8,154 nucleotides of DNA from Candidatus Hydrogenedentota bacterium. GTDB taxonomy: Bacteria; Hydrogenedentota; Hydrogenedentia; Hydrogenedentales; SLHB01. The stretch is taken from NCBI GenBank assembly GCA_035416745.1, contig DAOLNV010000019.1, positions 66,128 through 74,281 of the forward strand, in the 5' to 3' direction. Position 1 is the first letter of the stretch; the number at the start of each line of letters is the position of its first letter. Positions 4,267 through 8,154 of the stretch are shown piece after piece. The position numbers were made by a program, and so were the translations under genes. Below the pieces are notes generated by a model that saw only the letters and a program-made list of their open reading frames with translations, did not search any database and was not told the DNA's origin.

Positions 4267-6459
4267 CTATTGGGACGCCGCCGTGATAACCTTGCCAACA
4301 AGGCCTTCCGGCGCGCAGGCACCGGCGATGTCCTGACCGGAAAAGGCCAGGGGATAGCTCCAGACCACCATGTGGTCGTAGTAATCATGGCCGTGGCAGG
4401 TCCCGCCGGTCTTCGAGCTGATACCGCACGGTTGCGCCCATGGCATGGCGTGAGGTCCGCGGAACACGGTATCCAGCATCGTCTTGGCAGCCTGCTCTCC
4501 TTCGGCCTTCCTGCCATGGTATAGAAACGCCATGGCAGCGGTCGCGTTGCATTGTATGAAGATGTCGCGCGACCAGCACGTGTCCGGGATGCCGGACCCG
4601 GCGCCTTCCTCGCACAGCCGTCCGTCCGGAAACACGGCGTTGACCATGCCGTAGGGTGAAGCCGGGATATTGAGTTTGGCGATACTATCCAGCGCCTCGC
4701 TTATGCGGTCCTCGGGCAGCGCATCGGCCAGGCCAAGCACACGCGTGCACCAGATCCCGCTCAGCTGCATCGCGGGACATGCGTCGTTGCGGCGTCCTGT
4801 GGCAGGCTCGTTGTAGGTGCGGTAGTAGTCGCCGGTCCACAGTTTCTCTTCGTAACTCTTCTGCCCCTGCTCCAGAAGAGCTTTCCACCTGCTGGCCTGT
4901 TCCTGGTCACCCGCCAACCCGGCCATCTTGATCCCGCACACCAACGTTGCGAGCCCCTTTCCGGCCGTATAACTGCTGGCGCCGTACCAGGGCCAGTTGT
5001 CCATAGGGTTGTTGGCGGGGAACGACTCGCCCTGGATGGCGTGGGCATGGTCCTCGACCAGACCGTCGCCGTCTTTGTCCAGCGACATCATGAATTCGAT
5101 GGCGTCGCGCGCGGAATCCCAGAAATCCGCGAGAAACTCCCTGTCCCCGGTGCGCAGGTAATACCGGTAAATCATCTGCGCATATTCGCCCGACCCGCAG
5201 GTGTGTTGGCAATGGTACCTCGGGTCTCGTATTCCAAAAGCGAGCCCCAGGCAAAATGGCGGTTCCCCGCCCCGCAACTGGAAATAGCGGATCGCCTTGA
5301 GTGTCGTCAGCTCCAGTTCAGGGAAGAAGAACAGCGCGGGCCAGTGGCCGAAAAAGCGGCACGGCATCGTCTCCGTGATCGAGCACGTCGAGAAACTCTC
5401 GTTGACGAGAAACAGCCCCTCGTTGCCCCACCAGTCGTCCGGGCGCGTCGAGGCGAGCCATAGCGAGTTCTTGGTCAGGGCGTATGGGGCGTTGACCAAC
5501 GCCTCTTTGAGCCAGGGAGGCAAATCCGCCCCGTACAGCACATCTTGATAGGCGAATATGCGACGCAGCCAATCCGCATAATTCGCGGCAGCGTGTGCAG
5601 CCACCGCCCGCGCGTCCGCAAACCGTTCCGCGTACATGTGCTTCTCAACCCGCCCTGAACTCTCGCGCAAATACGGCTGGTTCCACGACAGGATGAACCG
5701 GGCACATTTGCGCTCGCCCGGGGCAAGTTCGAACGACGCCGACGCCCGAACGCCTGCTTCGCCGCTTTCCACCAGGCCGTTCTCGACTGCTGCGGCCCAG
5801 GTGTGCCGAACCCAATCGGGCATCCGCTCAATGGGCGGGTGCGTTACCTGGATGCCCTGCCAGCCTCCTTCCGAGAAGGGGGCCGTGTCGCCTTTGGGAA
5901 ATCCTTGCGGTGAAAACGTCACCGTCGCATTGTGCGCGGTATCGGCGAGATTGGTTACATAGGCCTCAAAACAGGCCGCCGGGGTGTTGGATTCAACCGC
6001 ATCCCCCGGTAAGAACGGACCGAACGCACGGACCTCCACGCACACCGGAGCATCAAATTCAAACCGCGCGTCGGCCACGGGAAAGTGGCCGAAGTAGTGG
6101 ACCGCTTTCGCGTCGCCCGAGCCGTCGCGTGGCGTGGCGACAGTCAGCTCCTTCCCGTCCACGGACAGGCTCAGGAAAGGCAGCCCGAGGACCAGCGGCG
6201 CTGGAAACCGGTTGAAGATCGAGCTCTTTCCGAGGCGTCCGTCCGGGTCCAGGCACAGGTAGCCCGTTCCCACGCCTCCCAGGGGCATGCCGCCGTCCTC
6301 GAGCGAGCCCGCGGGGTACACGGTGCCGCACGCGGCGTTATTGAGATTTTCAACTCGAAATAATTGCAGCAGCTTCGGGTCGGAAAAGGCGTCACACATG
6401 GGATTGGACAACGAGGCCCCCAACGTGGCGAGAAGCGCAGGCACGGCAACAGACAGCAT
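4267..6459 (-). CDS. GH116 / DUF608 glycoside hydrolase (GBA2-like beta-glucosidase family)
   Basis: The 730-residue protein has the two-part GH116 layout: an N-terminal beta-sandwich (about 40-290) with the family entry motif GGMPLGGVGTGYLCLDPDG (56-74), then an (alpha/alpha)6-barrel catalytic domain (about 310-715). GH116 enzymes are retaining beta-glucosidases/glucosylceramidases using a Glu nucleophile and an Asp acid/base. D487 in MDNWPWYGASSY is the likely acid/base; E354 in LVNESF is a tentative nucleophile, the local sequence being diverged. LDKDGDGLVED (460-470) is the usual Ca-loop-like DGDG segment. Residues 1-16 are hydrophobic without basic residues, so export is likely but not certain. 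The start is the ATG at 6459, with AAGGAAGGGG just upstream and a promoter at 6512-6517. An in-frame TTG at 6492 would add 11 residues including RKKE. The substrate cannot be told from sequence. Confidence 0.87.
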   Translation of the reverse strand: MLSVAVPALLATLGASLSNPMCDAFSDPKLLQLFRVENLNNAACGTVYPAGSLEDGGMPLGGVGTGYLCLDPDGRLGKSSIFNRFPAPLVLGLPFLSLSVDGKELTVATPRDGSGDAKAVHYFGHFPVADARFEFDAPVCVEVRAFGPFLPGDAVESNTPAACFEAYVTNLADTAHNATVTFSPQGFPKGDTAPFSEGGWQGIQVTHPPIERMPDWVRHTWAAAVENGLVESGEAGVRASASFELAPGERKCARFILSWNQPYLRESSGRVEKHMYAERFADARAVAAHAAANYADWLRRIFAYQDVLYGADLPPWLKEALVNAPYALTKNSLWLASTRPDDWWGNEGLFLVNESFSTCSITETMPCRFFGHWPALFFFPELELTTLKAIRYFQLRGGEPPFCLGLAFGIRDPRYHCQHTCGSGEYAQMIYRYYLRTGDREFLADFWDSARDAIEFMMSLDKDGDGLVEDHAHAIQGESFPANNPMDNWPWYGASSYTAGKGLATLVCGIKMAGLAGDQEQASRWKALLEQGQKSYEEKLWTGDYYRTYNEPATGRRNDACPAMQLSGIWCTRVLGLADALPEDRISEALDSIAKLNIPASPYGMVNAVFPDGRLCEEGAGSGIPDTCWSRDIFIQCNATAAMAFLYHGRKAEGEQAAKTMLDTVFRGPHAMPWAQPCGISSKTGGTCHGHDYYDHMVVWSYPLAFSGQDIAGACAPEGLVGKVITAASQ

Positions 6460-6464
6460 GATAA

Positions 6465-6477
6465 CCCCTTCCTTCTT
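6465..6477 (-). promoter_or_regulatory. Ribosome site deciding the GH116 start
   Basis: On the minus strand the purine run AAGAAGGAAGGGG ends 5 bases before the ATG at 6459, with AAGG about 7-9 bases away. Nothing comparable precedes the in-frame TTG at 6492, which would lie only about 13 bases from the predicted transcript start. This favours the ATG. Confidence 0.6.
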
Positions 6478-6511
6478 GCGGAAAACGCCCAAGACATGTC
6501 GTCAGCACCGC

Positions 6512-6517
6512 ATTATA
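6512..6517 (-). promoter_or_regulatory. -10 box TATAAT upstream of the GH116 gene
   Basis: On the minus strand TATAAT (6517-6512) is a perfect -10 match, with a predicted start near 6505 and a leader of about 46 bases. The -35 region is weak (GACTTT at 17-base spacing), which may mean an activator is needed. Confidence 0.55.
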
Positions 6518-6820
6518 TCTGCTTGCACAGGGGGAAAGTCGAACGAGCGGATTTAACCGTGCAGGATCCGTGAACCCGCCCCACAATCGGGCGTAACGGG
6601 CTTTTCGGGCTCACCTTCACGCCCCTGCTCCTGCCCGAAGTGCGCATGCCATGGCCCGCCAGAGCCAATAGAGGCAAATACCCGCACATACTCCCGGCTT
6701 TCCGATAAACCGCAATGTGAAGCGGCAAAGCAGTGCGTGCCCGGAACAGGTCTTCGCATGCGGGGCCGCCAGGTTAAACTTGTGCGCCTCGCCGTGCCGT
6801 GCCGAAGAAGCGGCGCGCGC
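6518..6820. other. Non-coding stretch between the LolA-like and GH116 genes
   Basis: These roughly 300 bases hold no frame with a ribosome site and recognisable product on either strand. The short open frames seen there are Arg/Pro-rich or low-quality and typical of GC-rich non-coding DNA. The only structure I can support is the inverted repeat at 6570-6614. The stretch 6600-6715 has the look of a dispersed intergenic repeat, but that cannot be shown from one copy. Confidence 0.6.
6570..6614. repeat. 45-base imperfect inverted repeat with inner hairpin
   Basis: GTGAACCCG (6570-6578) pairs with CGGGCTCAC (6606-6614) except for one mismatch. Inside, CGCCC (6577-6581) pairs with GGGCG (6589-6593), sharing two bases with the outer arm. 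It lies downstream of the LolA-like gene and upstream of the GH116 promoter. It could be a transcript end, a regulatory structure or one copy of a dispersed repeat. Confidence 0.4.
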
Positions 6821-7579
6821 TCACCGCGGTATGGGTATGAGCTGCGAAAAGTCGTCGCCCTCGACGATGCGAGCGTCGGAAGGCGCGACGAACGTGAACT
6901 GCGCGAGGTTCAGCGCGGGGTTCAGCGCGATGTCCGTCATGAACGACTTGAAAATGACGCGGCCGCGCCGGTCAAAGGCCTGTGCCAGCACGGGCAACCC
7001 CGTATCTTTCGCAAAGCACAGGTTCCATTTTACAGGCTCGAGGACGTCATCGCCGGGCGTGCGGACGTCGGCCTCGATAACGTAACACGAAATGGCGTTG
7101 AAAGCGCGGTCGCCAAGCAGCCGCACGTCGCAGTCCTCGTGCAGGGCTTTGAACAGGGCGTCACCGCCCACGGCAAGGTCCTTCTCGGCGGGTTTGTGAC
7201 GCATGACGGTCTTCTGGAACAGCATGTTGGTCATGATATTCGCGACGGCCCCGTCAAATACACCCAATGCCTCAACGGGCAACGCTGCGGTCGGGCTGAC
7301 GGATGGCGCGGTGATGTCGCCGCCCAGGTCCACGCGGAACAGCCGTTTGCCTTCGTGCTTCTTGTAGGCGAAGGGTCCCGAGGCCTGGACGGGCAGCGCC
7401 ATGTCTGCAATGTCCAATTGAACGGCGATATTCAGGACGCCGCGCGCCGATTGCAGCGATTCCCACGCTGTGACGATCTGGTTCTCGGCGGCCATAAGCG
7501 GGTCAGGGGCGGCTTCCTGGGCGATGGCTGGCGTGGCGAGCACCATCGCCAGCAACATCAACAGGTGCTTCATACGCAT
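6821..7579 (-). CDS. Exported LolA-like (outer-membrane lipoprotein-sorting fold) protein
   Basis: The 252-residue protein begins with a clear Sec signal peptide (MRMKHLLMLL, hydrophobic to about residue 16) and a likely cleavage after AIA at 18-20. The mature part resembles the LolA/MucB half-barrel fold: an early helix (about 27-45), antiparallel strands, a mid-protein CYVIEA strand (165-170), CFAKDTGLPVLAQAFDRRG (188-206) typical of the strand-turn-strand of this fold, then FKSFMTDIALNPALNLAQF and a closing FTFVAPSDARIV. Such proteins sit in the periplasm and bind lipids or lipoproteins. The partner is unknown, and similarity is by pattern only. There are three cysteines (150, 165, 188), so a disulfide is possible. 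GAGG lies 8 bases before the first ATG (7579), which supports that start over the ATG two codons later. It is transcribed in the same direction as GH116 but 361 bases away, so probably separately. Confidence 0.72.
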   Translation of the reverse strand: MRMKHLLMLLAMVLATPAIAQEAAPDPLMAAENQIVTAWESLQSARGVLNIAVQLDIADMALPVQASGPFAYKKHEGKRLFRVDLGGDITAPSVSPTAALPVEALGVFDGAVANIMTNMLFQKTVMRHKPAEKDLAVGGDALFKALHEDCDVRLLGDRAFNAISCYVIEADVRTPGDDVLEPVKWNLCFAKDTGLPVLAQAFDRRGRVIFKSFMTDIALNPALNLAQFTFVAPSDARIVEGDDFSQLIPIPR

Positions 7580-7632
7580 ACGCTATCCCTCAATGTCGTG
7601 GCTGTCTTCGGATAGTGTGCCATATTTCCTCA

Positions 7633-7642
7633 TGGCGCGCCA
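7633..7642. promoter_or_regulatory. Perfect 10-bp palindrome upstream of the LolA-like gene
   Basis: TGGCGCGCCA is a perfect palindrome 54-63 bases upstream of the LolA-like start codon, in the divergent gap with the GxxExxY gene. No clear promoter could be drawn around it, so its role is open. Confidence 0.2.
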
Positions 7643-7725
7643 AGCCTCTGTCAGAATTCTAATCGCCGGATAATGAAGCCCTCGCGGGTGGGATCTTGTT
7701 GTCTCCACAAAGACAAGAACGAACT

Positions 7726-7751
7726 CACACGGAGACACAGGGAACACGAAG
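7726..7751 (+). repeat. Purine/ACAC-rich leader motif upstream of GxxExxY gene
   Basis: The leader consists of near-repeats of an A-C-A-C/G-G-A-G pattern (CACACGGAGACACAGGGA, then ACACGAAG). From memory, GxxExxY genes in many genomes are preceded by this kind of degenerate short repeat. That link is recollection and is not shown by this single copy. A six-base inverted repeat, TTGTCT/AGACAA (7699-7704 and 7711-7716), lies just before it. Confidence 0.4.
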
Positions 7752-7752
7752 A

Positions 7753-8144
7753 TTGAATCCTCCGAAACAGAATGAGACAGGAGGCATCAGTGTGGATTGC
7801 GCGGTGGTGCTTCATCGAGAGACGGGTCCCGGGCTCTTGGACACAGTGTACGAAGCGGTTCGCGCGCGCGATTTGGAGGCCCGGGGTCTGCGCGCGGCAC
7901 GTCGGGTTCCCATCCCCATCGAGCTTCGCGGCATCCGGTTCGACGAAGGATTTGGTGCAGACCTCAGCGTGGAGGATGCCATTCTTGTGGAACTCAGATC
8001 CGCGGAGAAGGTCACGAAAGCGCACCATAAGCAGGTGTTGACCTATCTGCGGTTGACGGGTATCAGACTCGGCATCTACTCGACTTCGGCGAGGTTTTGA
8101 TAAGGGACGGCGTTCCCCGCATCATAAACGGAGACGTCGAATAG
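7753..8144 (+). pseudogene. GxxExxY family (PDDEXK_3 nuclease-like) gene with C-terminal frameshift
   Basis: The product matches the small GxxExxY family, about 125 residues, of the PDDEXK nuclease-like fold. The signs are NETGGISVDCAVVLHRETGPGLLDTVYEA (split here: NETGGISVDCA, then VVLHRETGPG, then LLDTVYEA), VPIPIELRGIRFDEGF, ADL with the acidic residue at 7960-7962, VELRS with Glu at 7990-7992, and KAHHKQVLTYLRLTGIRLG. In the open frame the protein ends at 8100 with an unrelated tail (IYSTSARF). One added base after 8073 restores the family ending: GYLLDFGEVLIRDG, then PRIINGDVE and TAG at 8142-8144. The family Lys of ELK is Arg here, and the signature Glu is Asp. In-frame start candidates are TTG 7753 and GTG 7792; the latter has AGGAGG 7 bases upstream, but family similarity begins before it. 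Biological function of the family is unknown to me. Confidence 0.82.
7779..7784 (+). promoter_or_regulatory. Consensus Shine-Dalgarno AGGAGG before GTG 7792
   Basis: AGGAGG is followed by a 7-base spacer and an in-frame GTG at 7792. This would make a good start for the GxxExxY frame, though it removes the first conserved residues (NETGGIS). The same bases encode Thr-Gly-Gly in the longer reading, so the match may be fortuitous. Confidence 0.45.
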
Positions 8145-8154
8145 ATTCCGCTTC

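Noticed and set aside
6392..6759. Short minus-strand open frames in the gap before GH116
   Set aside because: They overlap each other in different frames, have biased composition and lack ribosome sites.
6737..7615. 292-codon plus-strand frame opposite the LolA-like gene
   Set aside because: It has no signal, domain or ribosome site, whereas the minus strand has a signal peptide, a ribosome site and a recognisable fold pattern.
7772..8041. ATG at 7772 as start of the GxxExxY gene
   Set aside because: It is in a different frame from the family motifs, and its product is Arg/Trp/Ser-rich without similarity.

Overview
The window is GC-rich (roughly 60-65% by eye) bacterial chromosome. It carries exported proteins with Sec or lipoprotein signal peptides, good Shine-Dalgarno sites, a 3-keto-disaccharide hydrolase domain protein (DUF1080) and a GH116 beta-glucosidase-like protein. 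This mix is common in carbohydrate-degrading bacteria of the Planctomycetes/Verrucomicrobia/Lentisphaerae/Hydrogenedentes kind. That placement is inference from gene content only. No rRNA, tRNA, CRISPR array, transposase or phage gene was seen.

Layout. (1) 6-394, plus: a small lipoprotein with an acidic GGDGWDD tandem repeat. A stop interrupts the annotated frame at 246-248, but the protein appears to continue in another frame to 394. (2) 396-428: a hairpin between two convergent genes. (3) 518-631, minus: a 37-residue hydrophobic peptide with a strong ribosome site and a near-consensus sigma-70 promoter whose spacer holds a perfect palindrome. (4) 848-3160, plus: a 770-residue fusion of an amidohydrolase and a class-III PLP aminotransferase. 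(5) 3433-4185, plus: an exported DUF1080 protein behind its own promoter, which also overlaps a perfect palindrome. (6) 4267-6459, minus: a GH116/DUF608 protein, convergent with the DUF1080 gene. (7) 6460-6820: a non-coding stretch with the GH116 promoter and an inverted repeat. (8) 6821-7579, minus: an exported LolA-like protein. (9) 7753-8144, plus: a GxxExxY (PDDEXK_3) gene with a one-base deletion near its end.

How they fit together. The DUF1080 and GH116 proteins both look like exported glycan-processing enzymes and sit tail to tail. The other genes are mostly single transcription units with their own promoters, so no large operon is visible. The most distinctive items are the amidohydrolase-aminotransferase fusion, the small membrane peptide with its promoter, and two genes (at the two ends of the window) whose reading frames are each restored by adding one base. 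The latter could be real gene decay, slippage or assembly error. I do not see a convincing new multi-gene system.
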